This document shows positions 7,997 through 16,412 of a stretch of 64,000 nt of DNA, in pieces. The position numbers and the translations under genes are program-made. This DNA is from Lachnospiraceae bacterium (GTDB taxonomy: Bacteria > Bacillota > Clostridia > Lachnospirales > Lachnospiraceae). The notes under the pieces are model-generated. The model saw nothing but the letters and a program-made list of their open reading frames with translations, was not told where the DNA came from and ran no database searches. Location of the stretch: assembly GCA_003979345.1 (NCBI GenBank), contig RYVZ01000014.1, positions 1-64,000 on the forward strand, written 5' to 3'. The stretch's first letter is position 1. Every line of letters begins with the position of its first letter.

Positions 7997-8503
7997 ATTA
8001 GCGAACTATTTATTAACGAACAGATCAGGGACAAGGAAGTACGGGTGATTGGTGTAGACGGCGAGCAGCTTGGCATTATGCCGACGAGAGAGGCGCTTAA
8101 GCTTGCAGAGGAGGCAGAGCTTGATCTTGTAAAAATTGCGCCTACGGCAAAGCCGCCTGTTTGTAAGATCGTTGATTATGGAAAGTACCGTTATGAACTG
8201 GCGAGAAAAGAGAAGGAAGCCAAAAAGAAGCAGAAGATCGTCGAGATCAAAGAGATCCGCCTCTCCCCGAATATTGACACGAATGATTTGAACACAAAGA
8301 TCAATGCAGCAAGAAAATTCCTTGAAAAAGGAAATAAAGTGAAGGTGACGCTGCGTTTCCGCGGGCGTGAGATGGCACACATGAATACGAGCAAGCATAT
8401 TTTGGACGACTTTGCACAAAGTCTCTCGGATATTGCGGCCGTAGAGAAGCCGGCGAAGGTAGAAGGCCGGTCCATGGCAATGTTTTTAACTGAGAAGCGC
8501 TGA
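7997..8503 (+). CDS. infC: Translation initiation factor IF-3, with an AUU start
   Basis: IF-3 binds the 30S subunit and checks initiator tRNA and start codon. The sequence from ISELFINEQIRDKEVRVIG to the C-terminal EGRSMAMFL is the complete family, 169 codons including the stop. I place the start at ATT 7997-7999. GGAGG (7984-7988) lies 8 bases before it, whereas the in-frame ATGs at 7979 and 7982 overlap that ribosome site. Initiation of infC at AUU is the known basis of its autoregulation in E. coli and Bacillus. It is the first gene of infC-rpmI-rplT, 48 bases before rpmI. Confidence 0.92.
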   Translation: MSELFINEQIRDKEVRVIGVDGEQLGIMPTREALKLAEEAELDLVKIAPTAKPPVCKIVDYGKYRYELARKEKEAKKKQKIVEIKEIRLSPNIDTNDLNTKINAARKFLEKGNKVKVTLRFRGREMAHMNTSKHILDDFAQSLSDIAAVEKPAKVEGRSMAMFLTEKR

Positions 8504-8551
8504 TATCGTGTAAGGTTAAAATAGAGTAAGACAAATAGGAGGAAGATCAAG

Positions 8552-8749
8552 ATGCCAAAAATGAAATCTAAAAAAGCAGCTGCAAAACGTTTTAAGCTGA
8601 CAGGAAGCGGAAAATTAAAGAGAAGCAAGGCTTACAAGCAGCATATTTTGACAAAGAAATCTGCCAAGACCAAGAGAAACTTAAGAAAACCTGCTGTGAC
8701 CGATGCTACTAATGTAAAGACTATGAAGAAAATTTTACCGTATTTATAA
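8552..8749 (+). CDS. rpmI: Ribosomal protein L35
   Basis: The 65-residue, highly basic product MPKMKSKKAAAKRFKLTGSG... is a full-length L35 of the large subunit. TAGGAGGAAG lies upstream of ATG 8552. It sits between infC and rplT, 21 bases before the latter, the universal order in Bacillota. Expression should follow the leader attenuator upstream of infC. Confidence 0.97.
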   Translation: MPKMKSKKAAAKRFKLTGSGKLKRSKAYKQHILTKKSAKTKRNLRKPAVTDATNVKTMKKILPYL

Positions 8750-8770
8750 GTCATAAGGAGGAAGAAGAAC

Positions 8771-9124
8771 ATGGCAAGAATTAAGGGCGGCATGAACGCC
8801 AAGAAAAAGCACAATAGAGTATTGAAGCTTGCGAAGGGTTACAGGGGTGCACGCTCCAAACAGTACCGTATCGCAAAGCAGTCTGTCATGAGAGCTCTGG
8901 CAACTTCTTATGCAGGACGGAAACAGAAAAAGCGTCAGTTCAGACAGCTGTGGATCGCACGTATCAATGCGGCGGCAAGAATGAATGGCATTTCCTACAG
9001 CAAATTTATGTTTGGCTTAAAGAAGGCTGGCGTCGATATGAACCGTAAGATGCTTGCCGAGCTGGCAGTCAATGATGCAAAGGGCTTTACGTCACTTGCG
9101 GAGCTTGCTAAGGCAAATATATAG
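8771..9124 (+). CDS. rplT: Ribosomal protein L20
   Basis: L20 (117 residues) is a primary 23S rRNA-binding protein needed early in 50S assembly and, in Bacillota, the repressor of its own operon. The N-terminal basic tail MARIKGGMNAKKKHNRVLK and KYSKFMFGLK-like centre (YSKFMFGLKKAGVDMNRK) are canonical. AAGGAGGAAG precedes ATG 8771. A strong terminator follows the stop. Confidence 0.97.
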   Translation: MARIKGGMNAKKKHNRVLKLAKGYRGARSKQYRIAKQSVMRALATSYAGRKQKKRQFRQLWIARINAAARMNGISYSKFMFGLKKAGVDMNRKMLAELAVNDAKGFTSLAELAKANI

Positions 9125-9129
9125 TAGCG

Positions 9130-9170
9130 AAAAAACGGCTAGTCGCAATGTTCGGCTGTGCCGTTTTTTG
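9130..9170 (+). terminator. Rho-independent terminator of infC-rpmI-rplT
   Basis: AAAAAACGGC (9130-9139) pairs with GCCGTTTTTT (9160-9169), giving a stem that ends in a T run. It lies six bases after the rplT stop. Confidence 0.85.
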
Positions 9171-9177
9171 CTTTTTG

Positions 9178-9257
9178 TATCAGATATTTTTGATTTGTGC
9201 CGGAGCCACAAATTGGAATCGCAGGGCAGAATCTGATATTCGGCTTACGTGCCCGCG
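9178..9257 (+). promoter_or_regulatory. Possible structured leader before the sulfhydrylase gene
   Basis: Three pairings nest here. ATTTGTG (9193-9199) pairs with CACAAAT (9207-9213). CGCAGGGCA (9220-9228) pairs with TGCCCGCG (9250-9257) around one bulged A. TATCAGAT (9178-9185) is exactly complementary to ATCTGATA (9231-9238), which lies in the loop of the second hairpin, so a pseudoknot is possible. It ends 30 bases before the start of a methionine/cysteine gene. It does not match the SAM-I (S-box) consensus. No known class recognised. Confidence 0.35.
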
Positions 9258-9286
9258 CAAATATGCTCCGACATTGGAGGATTCAT

Positions 9287-10573
9287 ATGAAAATGCAGCA
9301 ATATCGGTTTGAGACATTACAATTGCATGTCGGACAGGAGCAGGCGGACCCGGCGACAGATGCGCGTGCTGTGCCTATTTATCAGACGACGTCTTATGTA
9401 TTTCATGATTCGGCGCATGCGGAGGCACGCTTCGGACTGGCGGATGCAGGAAATATTTATGGGCGTCTGACCAATTCGACGCAGGAAGTTTTGGAAAAGC
9501 GGATCGCCGCGCTGGAGGGCGGTGTTGCGGCACTCGCACTTGCGAGCGGCGCGGCGGCGATCACCTATACCATACAGGCGCTTGCACAGGCGGGGGATCA
9601 TATCGTATCGCAGAAGACAATTTATGGCGGTACCTATAATCTGTTCGCCCATACGCTGCCGCAGTACGGCATTGAGACGACGTTCGTGAATGTGCATGAC
9701 TTAGCGGAAGTCGAGGCGGCGGTCAGGGAGAATACGAAGGCGGTCTATCTGGAGACGCTCGGCAATCCGAACAGCGATATTCCGGATATTGATGCCATTG
9801 CTGAAATCGCACACCGACATGGGATACCCGTTGTGATCGACAATACCTTTGGCACACCGTACTTCATCCGCCCGATCGAGCATGGGGCGGATATCGTGGT
9901 CCATTCGGCGACGAAATTTATCGGCGGACACGGTACATCGCTGGGCGGTATCATAGTGGATTCCGGAAAGTTTGACTGGCGCGCAGGAGGCCGTTATCCG
10001 GCGATCGCCGAGCCGAATGCGAGCTATCACGGGATCTCGTTTGTGGAAGCGGCAGGCGAGGCGGCATTTGTGACCTATGTGCGTGCGATCCTGCTGCGCG
10101 ATATGGGAGCGGCGATCTCGCCTTTCAATGCGTTTCTTTTGCTTCAGGGTGTTGAGACGCTGTCCCTGCGCTTAGAGCGCCATGCAGAGAACACAAAGAA
10201 GATCGTGGATTATTTAAGACAGCATCCAAAGGCAGCGCATGTCAACCATCCTTCCATACCGGAACATCCGGATCATGCGCTGTACGAGCGGTATTTTCCG
10301 AATGGCGGCGGTTCTATTTTTACGTTCGATATTGTGGGCGGCAAGGAGGAAGCGCACCGGTTTATCGACCATCTGCAAATCTTTTCCCTGCTCGCAAATG
10401 TGGCTGACGTCAAAAGTCTTGTCATTCATCCGGCGACAACGACGCACGCACAATTATCGGAGCAGGAGCTTGCGGAGCAGAATATCCGTCAGAGTACGAT
10501 CCGCCTTTCCATCGGCACGGAGCATATTGATGATCTGATCGCGGATATGGAGCAGGCGTTTGCGGCGGTGTAA
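9287..10573 (+). CDS. O-acetylhomoserine (thiol)-lyase / sulfhydrylase
   Basis: A PLP-dependent Cys/Met-metabolism enzyme that makes homocysteine from O-acetylhomoserine and sulfide. FETLQLHVGQEQADPATDARAVPIYQ at the N-terminus and SATKFIGGHG, with the Schiff-base Lys, are diagnostic, as is the C-terminal QSTIRLSIGTEHIDDL. The 428-residue length matches the long sulfhydrylase subgroup (MetY/CysD type) rather than MetB/MetC. The start is ATG 9287 because TGGAGG (9275-9280) lies 6 bases before it; earlier in-frame starts read through the putative leader. Monocistronic. Confidence 0.9.
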   Translation: MKMQQYRFETLQLHVGQEQADPATDARAVPIYQTTSYVFHDSAHAEARFGLADAGNIYGRLTNSTQEVLEKRIAALEGGVAALALASGAAAITYTIQALAQAGDHIVSQKTIYGGTYNLFAHTLPQYGIETTFVNVHDLAEVEAAVRENTKAVYLETLGNPNSDIPDIDAIAEIAHRHGIPVVIDNTFGTPYFIRPIEHGADIVVHSATKFIGGHGTSLGGIIVDSGKFDWRAGGRYPAIAEPNASYHGISFVEAAGEAAFVTYVRAILLRDMGAAISPFNAFLLLQGVETLSLRLERHAENTKKIVDYLRQHPKAAHVNHPSIPEHPDHALYERYFPNGGGSIFTFDIVGGKEEAHRFIDHLQIFSLLANVADVKSLVIHPATTTHAQLSEQELAEQNIRQSTIRLSIGTEHIDDLIADMEQAFAAV

Positions 10574-10640
10574 TGCTGCGCCAATAACTGTGAGGTTTGT
10601 GGTATGTATGCAGCTTCATAATTGTCAGGCTCGCACACGT

Positions 10641-12518
10641 CTATTCATAACTCCAATAACTGTCCGGCTCGTGGAAGTTGTCAGACGCGTCGGGGTATTC
10701 TACGGGATACCCTGGCGCGTCAAGCGTATAATAGTGATTTGTCTCCAATGCCGTCATGCCGTCTTCTGCATAGATCGTCTCTTCATATTCCCAGAGTGTT
10801 CCGTTTTCCGGTATCTGCAGGCCCGGTAACAGTTCGGATGCCAGATCGGTACAGTCGTTTTCAATCAACTGACGTTCCATCCGGTAGCTGCCGGTGTCCC
10901 TGTCGTAGCGGTAGGCCGCCAGACCGTGACTGGAAGCGCTGATGCGCCATGCGCTTCTGATCAATTGATATTCGCTGTCAACGAAAGGGTTTTCAATGCT
11001 GCGAAAAGAATCGGAAATATGATAGGTCTCGTCAGTGCTATCATAGATCCATCCAAAGGCATAGGAGGCCAGCGAGTTTCCAAAACCGCCGGTGTCCAGC
11101 AAAATATCATTGATTCCGTCAAAATCGATGTCGGCAAGGCTGACATAGTCGCCCCGGTAAGAGCCAAAGTCCGCAAGATCGGGATCGTTTCGTTCGGGAA
11201 ACAATAAATGCACACGGCTATTGTCCGTTACACGCAGGAAGGTGCGGTCATTCAGGATCGGGTAAGCGTCATAGGCAGGATCGTAGTTTTCGTTGAGATA
11301 CCGGATGGAAAAACACTCAATTTTTCTGCCGTCATCAAAAAAGCGTTGATAGATAGCGAGAAAGTTGTCATCATCCCCCGCTTCACGCCATCCGAGCGAA
11401 GCGTCCAAAGCGGGGAGGATAGCCGGCCTGCCGTCAGGATAGAGTTCGGAGCTGTCGGAATCTTCGATCAGTTCCGGACAAAATAACAGTCTGGCGGACA
11501 GTGTATCATTTTCCAGAAGGAAGGCTGAATCTGCGTCTGATGCGACATCGCATACGATCCGGTCAAGCTGCGGAAGCATCTGAAAAAGGGATGTATCCGT
11601 ATCTTTGTCCAAAACAAAATTTGTGATGGTCTGCAGGGAGCTTTCCGGAAGGAATTCTTTGTTTTCCACCCGTATGCGCCTTCCGTTTAAGTCGATCGAC
11701 ACAAGCGACCGCATGCCCGCGATATCGTCTAAAAGAAAGCAGGGAGAATCGTTGTCTCTTAAACGTGGAAGGCAAAGGGATTCCACATTCGAATCCTGCA
11801 TACATGCAAACAGATTTTCATAAGTGCCGGACCGGTCAGTTCCATAGGATAAAAGCGTCACTTCACGGATCGTTCCGGAAAACGGTCTGCCGGACGGAAG
11901 CGTTCCCGTGACGTCCGCAATGTTTTCAAAAGTAATACTGTCCGTTCCGGTAAAAAAGGCGAGTACCTTAGCAGGGACGGTATTTTTTGTTCCTGAGATC
12001 CATACGGGTTTTTGTAAATCTTTCAGTCCTTCAAGCTGCGCAGTGGTCCAGTCATGGAGATCCGGCGAAAACCGGATGTGAAAAGAATCAAAGGAGTCCA
12101 GATCAAAATAAGTCCTTACAAAGTCCAGCTCCCAGCCGTTTGAAATGGTAAACGAGCGGCGTTTGTACAGCAGTCCACGGTGAGCCTCCAGTTCTTCGGG
12201 ATAGAGGGGCGCGTTGTCTTCTTTGGCGAGCTGTTCGTAAATGCATCTTCGCAAATAATCGTTTTTTAGAACGATTCCTTCAAAGGCGGCTTTGAAAGAG
12301 AACTTGGGTTTCGTCAGCGCAGCGCTTTTCGGCTGTGATTCCGGACATGATGGAACGGTAGTGTGCTCTTCTAAGATCGGCTGTCCGGTAAGAACGGCAT
12401 ATGCTGTATTATTCGCGGAAGAATCCGGTTTTTCGTGTCCGCAGCCGGAAAGAGAACTCATAATGAGAAGTGCGGTGATCAGCGTCAAACCGTTTTTTGT
12501 TTGCTTTTTTATCTTCAT
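10641..12518 (-). CDS. Large lipoprotein of unknown function
   Basis: A signal peptide with a lipobox (LSGC, Cys26) anchors this 625-residue protein outside the membrane. The middle (about residues 150-350) has regularly spaced short hydrophobic segments (VWISGTKN, ITFENIADV, VTLLSYG, VESLCLPRL, LVSIDLNG) that suggest a leucine-rich-repeat-like solenoid. The C-terminal half carries DIDFDGINDILLDTGG, an FG-GAP/calcium-loop-like motif as in XAC2610-type proteins. No catalytic motif is visible. It is convergent with the sulfhydrylase gene and alone in its transcription unit. A role in surface binding is a guess. Confidence 0.7.
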   Translation of the reverse strand: MKIKKQTKNGLTLITALLIMSSLSGCGHEKPDSSANNTAYAVLTGQPILEEHTTVPSCPESQPKSAALTKPKFSFKAAFEGIVLKNDYLRRCIYEQLAKEDNAPLYPEELEAHRGLLYKRRSFTISNGWELDFVRTYFDLDSFDSFHIRFSPDLHDWTTAQLEGLKDLQKPVWISGTKNTVPAKVLAFFTGTDSITFENIADVTGTLPSGRPFSGTIREVTLLSYGTDRSGTYENLFACMQDSNVESLCLPRLRDNDSPCFLLDDIAGMRSLVSIDLNGRRIRVENKEFLPESSLQTITNFVLDKDTDTSLFQMLPQLDRIVCDVASDADSAFLLENDTLSARLLFCPELIEDSDSSELYPDGRPAILPALDASLGWREAGDDDNFLAIYQRFFDDGRKIECFSIRYLNENYDPAYDAYPILNDRTFLRVTDNSRVHLLFPERNDPDLADFGSYRGDYVSLADIDFDGINDILLDTGGFGNSLASYAFGWIYDSTDETYHISDSFRSIENPFVDSEYQLIRSAWRISASSHGLAAYRYDRDTGSYRMERQLIENDCTDLASELLPGLQIPENGTLWEYEETIYAEDGMTALETNHYYTLDAPGYPVEYPDASDNFHEPDSYWSYE

Positions 12519-12647
12519 GAAGTGGGAGTTCCTTTTCTTTTTTTCAAATTCTGCATGTTCAGTATAGCATAAAGCAGGCAGTTCAAAAAGGAAAATCGGG
12601 ACCGATAAAGCAGTGCGGTAAAGGCGCGGCTGTCAATGAAATTGAAG

Positions 12648-12676
12648 TGGCAATTCCGGGAGAAGTGTTTTATAAT
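12648..12676 (+). promoter_or_regulatory. Candidate promoter of argJ
   Basis: TATAAT at 12671-12676 is a consensus -10. A weak -35 (TGGCAA, 12648-12653) lies 17 bases before it. The ATG of argJ is about 40 bases further on, and the gene has no upstream partner on this strand. Confidence 0.5.
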
Positions 12677-12718
12677 AGCAGATAGGAAAATTCAGGCAGG
12701 AATGAGGAGGATAAAAAG

Positions 12719-13984
12719 ATGCAAAATGCGGATACCGGGAAAGTACCCGATATAGACGGTTATACTCATATGGAGGGCGGCGTGTGCGCCGCGGAGGGAT
12801 TTACGGCAGGCGGATGTAACTGCGGCTTAAATAAAGATCCCGGCAAGAATGACCTTGGCATGATTTATAGCGAGCGTCCCTGCGTGACGGCAGCGGTGTA
12901 TACGACGAATAAGGTCAAGGGCGCGCCGATTATCGTGACAAAGAGAAATCTGGAAAAGACGGGCGGCATGGCGCAGGCAGTGATCGTTAACAGTAAAAAT
13001 GCAAACACCTGTAATGCGGACGGGGAGCAAAAAGCAGAGCGGATGTGCGAACTTGCGGCCGCGGCGTTGCAGCTTAAACCGGAAGAAGTCGTTGTCGCAT
13101 CCACCGGCGTGATTGGGCAGATCCTGCCGATCGAACCGATCGAGACGCATGTGGAAAAGCTGGCGAAAAGCTTGAGCCGCGAGGGAAACTTACAGGCAGT
13201 AAATGCGATCATGACGACCGACACCGTAAAAAAAGAAGCTGCGGTCACATTCGAGATTGACGGTGTAACCTGCCATCTTGGCGGTATGGCAAAGGGCAGC
13301 GGCATGATCTATCCGAATATGGCGACGACGCTGAATTTCATTACGACTGATGCGGCGATTTCACAGCCGCTGCTGCAGAAAGCATTGGATGAGATCGTCA
13401 AAGTGACTTATAACTGCTTAAGCATCGACGGGGATACCTCTACAAATGATATGGTGTGCGTGATGGCAAACGGTCTTGCCGGGAACCCTGTCATTGACGC
13501 GGAAGATGGCGCGTATGCATGCATCAGGCAGGCGCTGTATCTTGTCATGAGGGAGCTTACGATCATGCTTGCAAAGGACGGGGAGGGTGCGACGAGGCTT
13601 GTTACCTGTACCGTGACAGGCGCGCCCAATCAGGATACGGCGGTCGCGGTCGCCAAGAGCGTGATCCGTTCTCCGCTTGTGAAATGCATGATATTCGGCA
13701 GGGACGCCAACTGGGGCAGGGTCCTATGTGCAATCGGATATGCGGAGGCGGATTTTGATATCAACAAAATGGATGTGGACGTAGAATCAGCGGCGGGAAA
13801 GATTGCCGTATGCCGCGGGAATGCTGCGATTCTGCCATTTTCAGAGGATGAGGCGGAGAAGCTTCTTAAGGAAGATGAGATTACCGTAAGCGTGAGCCTG
13901 AATCAGGGGGAGGCTGAGGGAACGGCATGGGGCTGTGACTTAACCTATGATTATGTGAAGATCAACGGGGATTACCGTTCCTAA
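12719..13984 (+). CDS. argJ: Glutamate N-acetyltransferase / amino-acid acetyltransferase
   Basis: ArgJ recycles the acetyl group of acetyl-ornithine to glutamate and can also start arginine synthesis from acetyl-CoA. VCAAEGFTAGGCNCGL at the N-terminus and the self-cleavage site KGSGMIYPNMATTL are family marks. Thr203 after Ala202 should be the new N-terminal nucleophile of the beta chain. Length is 421 residues, slightly longer than typical through an N-terminal extension. AGGAGG precedes ATG 12719. No argC, argB or argD lies within the window, so the gene is separated from the usual cluster here. Confidence 0.93.
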   Translation: MQNADTGKVPDIDGYTHMEGGVCAAEGFTAGGCNCGLNKDPGKNDLGMIYSERPCVTAAVYTTNKVKGAPIIVTKRNLEKTGGMAQAVIVNSKNANTCNADGEQKAERMCELAAAALQLKPEEVVVASTGVIGQILPIEPIETHVEKLAKSLSREGNLQAVNAIMTTDTVKKEAAVTFEIDGVTCHLGGMAKGSGMIYPNMATTLNFITTDAAISQPLLQKALDEIVKVTYNCLSIDGDTSTNDMVCVMANGLAGNPVIDAEDGAYACIRQALYLVMRELTIMLAKDGEGATRLVTCTVTGAPNQDTAVAVAKSVIRSPLVKCMIFGRDANWGRVLCAIGYAEADFDINKMDVDVESAAGKIAVCRGNAAILPFSEDEAEKLLKEDEITVSVSLNQGEAEGTAWGCDLTYDYVKINGDYRS

Positions 13985-14078
13985 GCGAAAGCGTCGGTGC
14001 AGGCAGACTGACAGAAAGACTGGAAGATTGAAGGGCAGAAAAGCAGACTGGCTGAAAGGCAGCAGGAGGGTATCAGAC

Positions 14079-15581
14079 ATGGGTGTTTTATCAGGACTTT
14101 ACCCGCAGCGGGTATTTGATCATTTTGAGGAGCTCACACGTATCCCGCGCGGTTCGGGGAATGAAAAAGCGGTGAGCGATCATTTGGTTTCTTTTGCAAA
14201 AGAGCATGATCTTTTTTATGTGCAGGATGCGGCGAATAATGTCATCATAATCAAGGAGGCATCCGCAGGCTATGAGACGGAGGAGCCGCTCATTCTGCAG
14301 GGGCATATGGATATGGTAGCGGTCAAAGATGCGGACTGTCCGCTATCCTTAGAGCATGACGCGTTAGAGATTGCAGTCGAGGGCGATACGGTCTATGCAA
14401 AAGGAACGAGTCTCGGCGGCGACGACGGGATCGCGGTCGCGTATGCGCTTGCAGTCTTAGAGGATGAGACGCTTTCCCATCCGAGACTGGAGGCGGTGTT
14501 TACGACCGATGAAGAGGTCGGTATGAACGGCGCGGCGGCGATCGATCTGTCAATGCTGATGGGCAGACGCCTCTTGAATATTGATTCGGAGGAAGAGGGT
14601 ATTCTTACGGTCGGCTGTGCCGGCGGCGTGCGCGTACACAGCGTCATTCCGGTAAACAGGAAGCGGCAGCAGGGTAGTCTTGCCCGCATCCGCATATACG
14701 GACTTCTTGGCGGACATTCCGGTGCGGAGATCCATAAACAGCGCGGAAATGCGAATGTGCTGATGGGGAGGCTTCTGAACGGTCTGAGCGCAAAAGTACC
14801 GTATGCGCTCGTCTCTTGCACGGGCGGGACGAAGGACAACGCGATTCCCATAGAAGCGGAGGCGGAGCTTATTATTTCTCCGGAGAACAGGGAGACGGTC
14901 AAATCCGCCGTGGCGGAATATGAGCGGACATACCAAAAGGAATATGTGAACAGGGACGCGGGCGTGCGGATAGAGCTGACAATCGGGGAAAACGGCGGCG
15001 CGCAGACGGAAGAAAAGAAGTATCTATCAGGCGATACGGCTACGGATTCCGATTACGAGGCGCTGGACGAAGACTCCACAAAAACCGTAGTACGATTTTT
15101 GGCTTCTGTGCCGGACGGTGTGCAGGCGATGAGCATGGATATCAGCGGGTTGGTGGAGACGAGCTTAAATATGGGGATCGTCCGTCTGACCGGAAAAGGA
15201 CTTGAGACCGACCATTCCATCCGCAGTTCGGTCGCGTCGGCGAAAGATGCGCTGCGGGAGAAGCTGACGGCGTTGTCCGCGCTTGCGGGCGGTACGGTGT
15301 CCTGCCACGGTGATTATCCGGCATGGGAATATCGCAAAGATTCTCCGCTGCGTGAGCAGATGATCGTGCAGTACCGCGAAATGTTTGGCAAAGAACCCAG
15401 GGTAGAAGTCATTCATGCGGGCTTAGAGTGCGGACTGCTCTCAGCGAAGCTGCCCGGTTTGGACTGTGTATCTTTCGGTCCCGATCTGACGGATATCCAC
15501 ACGACCTCGGAGCGCATGCATATTGCGAGTGTCGGACGGATGTATGACTATCTGCGGGCTTTAATAGAAAAAAAGAAATAA
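14079..15581 (+). CDS. pepD: Aminoacyl-histidine (Xaa-His) dipeptidase
   Basis: A cytosolic M20-family zinc dipeptidase. Metal and catalytic motifs are visible: LQGHMDMV (metal His and catalytic Asp), GTSLGGDDGIAVAYALA (bridging Asp), TTDEEVGMNGA (general-base Glu) and NIDSEEEG. The lid domain follows, with LLGGHSGAEIHK. The 500-residue length fits PepD. The start is ATG 14079, with AGGAGGG (14064-14070) 8 bases upstream; an in-frame TTG at 14028 lacks a ribosome site. It follows argJ by 94 bases on the same strand and may be cotranscribed. Confidence 0.93.
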   Translation: MGVLSGLYPQRVFDHFEELTRIPRGSGNEKAVSDHLVSFAKEHDLFYVQDAANNVIIIKEASAGYETEEPLILQGHMDMVAVKDADCPLSLEHDALEIAVEGDTVYAKGTSLGGDDGIAVAYALAVLEDETLSHPRLEAVFTTDEEVGMNGAAAIDLSMLMGRRLLNIDSEEEGILTVGCAGGVRVHSVIPVNRKRQQGSLARIRIYGLLGGHSGAEIHKQRGNANVLMGRLLNGLSAKVPYALVSCTGGTKDNAIPIEAEAELIISPENRETVKSAVAEYERTYQKEYVNRDAGVRIELTIGENGGAQTEEKKYLSGDTATDSDYEALDEDSTKTVVRFLASVPDGVQAMSMDISGLVETSLNMGIVRLTGKGLETDHSIRSSVASAKDALREKLTALSALAGGTVSCHGDYPAWEYRKDSPLREQMIVQYREMFGKEPRVEVIHAGLECGLLSAKLPGLDCVSFGPDLTDIHTTSERMHIASVGRMYDYLRALIEKKK

Positions 15582-15664
15582 ACAGCAACTCAGAAACATG
15601 ATTTTTATAAAGATAATTTAAATCCAACATAAGTTTTCGACATAAAGGAGTTGGATTCATTTAG

Positions 15665-15695
15665 GCAGTACGCATAAAAACGTACTGTCTTTTTT
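15665..15695 (+). terminator. Terminator after pepD
   Basis: CAGTACG (15666-15672) pairs with CGTACTG (15681-15687), followed by a TCTTTTTT tail. A separate perfect 8-bp inverted repeat, AATCCAAC (15621-15628) with GTTGGATT (15650-15657), lies just before it. Confidence 0.8.
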
Positions 15696-15741
15696 GTGGG
15701 CTTTATGAATGGATAATCAGTAAAAAGTTTGATAATATAAA

Positions 15742-15777
15742 GGAAACTAGAAAACTTAAATGAGTTTACGAGTTTCC
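15742..15777 (+). promoter_or_regulatory. Palindromic operator before the TetR gene
   Basis: GGAAACT (15742-15748) and AGTTTCC (15771-15777) are perfect inverted arms. Inside them AAACT and AGTTT form a second pair, giving a 36-bp interrupted palindrome. It lies just after a GATAATAT that can serve as a -10 and 30 bases before the TetR start, the expected place for an autorepressor site. Confidence 0.55.
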
Positions 15778-15806
15778 GGCGGGAAATAAAGGAGCAGGGG
15801 GATTAT

Positions 15807-16382
15807 ATGGATGTAGAAAAAATGCAGGAAGTGAAAGAAGAGATTATGAACGCCGTGCTGGAGGAATTTCAGGACAAGGGATTAAAGTTTACCATGGACG
15901 ACATAGCAAGGCATGTCGGCATGAGCAAAAAGACATTATATGAGATCTTTCGGGATAAGGATACCCTGTTTGACGAAATGGTGGCGCATACTTTTTCAAA
16001 GATCAAAGAGGAAGAGAGGAAGGTTTTGGATAATCCGGAGCTTTCCATTGTTGAGAAAATCCGCAAGATTATGATCGTTCTGCCAGGGCGTTATGAAAAT
16101 TTGAATGTGAAGCAGATTGCTCTTTTAGAGCAAAAATATCCCAAAGTATACAGACAGATACAAAAACGTTTGGAAAGCGACTGGGAGCCGACGATTGCGC
16201 TTCTCAGGGAAGGAATGGAGGCTGGGCAGATTCGGCGGATTTCCATTCCGGTATTAAAGGCGATGCTCGAGGGAACGATCGGACAGTTCTTTTCAACGGA
16301 TGTGCTTTCGGGCGAGACGGTCAGTTATGCGCAGGCGCTGGAGGATATGATGGACATTATCATGCACGGGATCGAGGCGTGA
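15807..16382 (+). CDS. TetR/AcrR-family transcriptional regulator
   Basis: The N-terminal helix-turn-helix is clear: FTMDDIARHVGMSKKTLYEIFRDKDTLFDEM (residues about 28-58). The C-terminal ligand-binding domain is generic, 191 residues in all. AAAGGAG and GGGGG precede ATG 15807. It is followed 30 bases later by a GH2 gene on the same strand, so it probably heads and controls the galactoside operon to 23196. The palindrome at 15742-15777 is its likely binding site. The inducer is unknown. Confidence 0.9.
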   Translation: MDVEKMQEVKEEIMNAVLEEFQDKGLKFTMDDIARHVGMSKKTLYEIFRDKDTLFDEMVAHTFSKIKEEERKVLDNPELSIVEKIRKIMIVLPGRYENLNVKQIALLEQKYPKVYRQIQKRLESDWEPTIALLREGMEAGQIRRISIPVLKAMLEGTIGQFFSTDVLSGETVSYAQALEDMMDIIMHGIEA

Positions 16383-16412
16383 AGGAAGACTCTGAGGCAC
16401 AGGGGGGACGGA

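Noticed and set aside
9178..9257. SAM-I riboswitch
   Set aside because: The S-box core (GATGA, AGAGA-type internal loops, four-way junction) is absent and the element is only about 80 bases.
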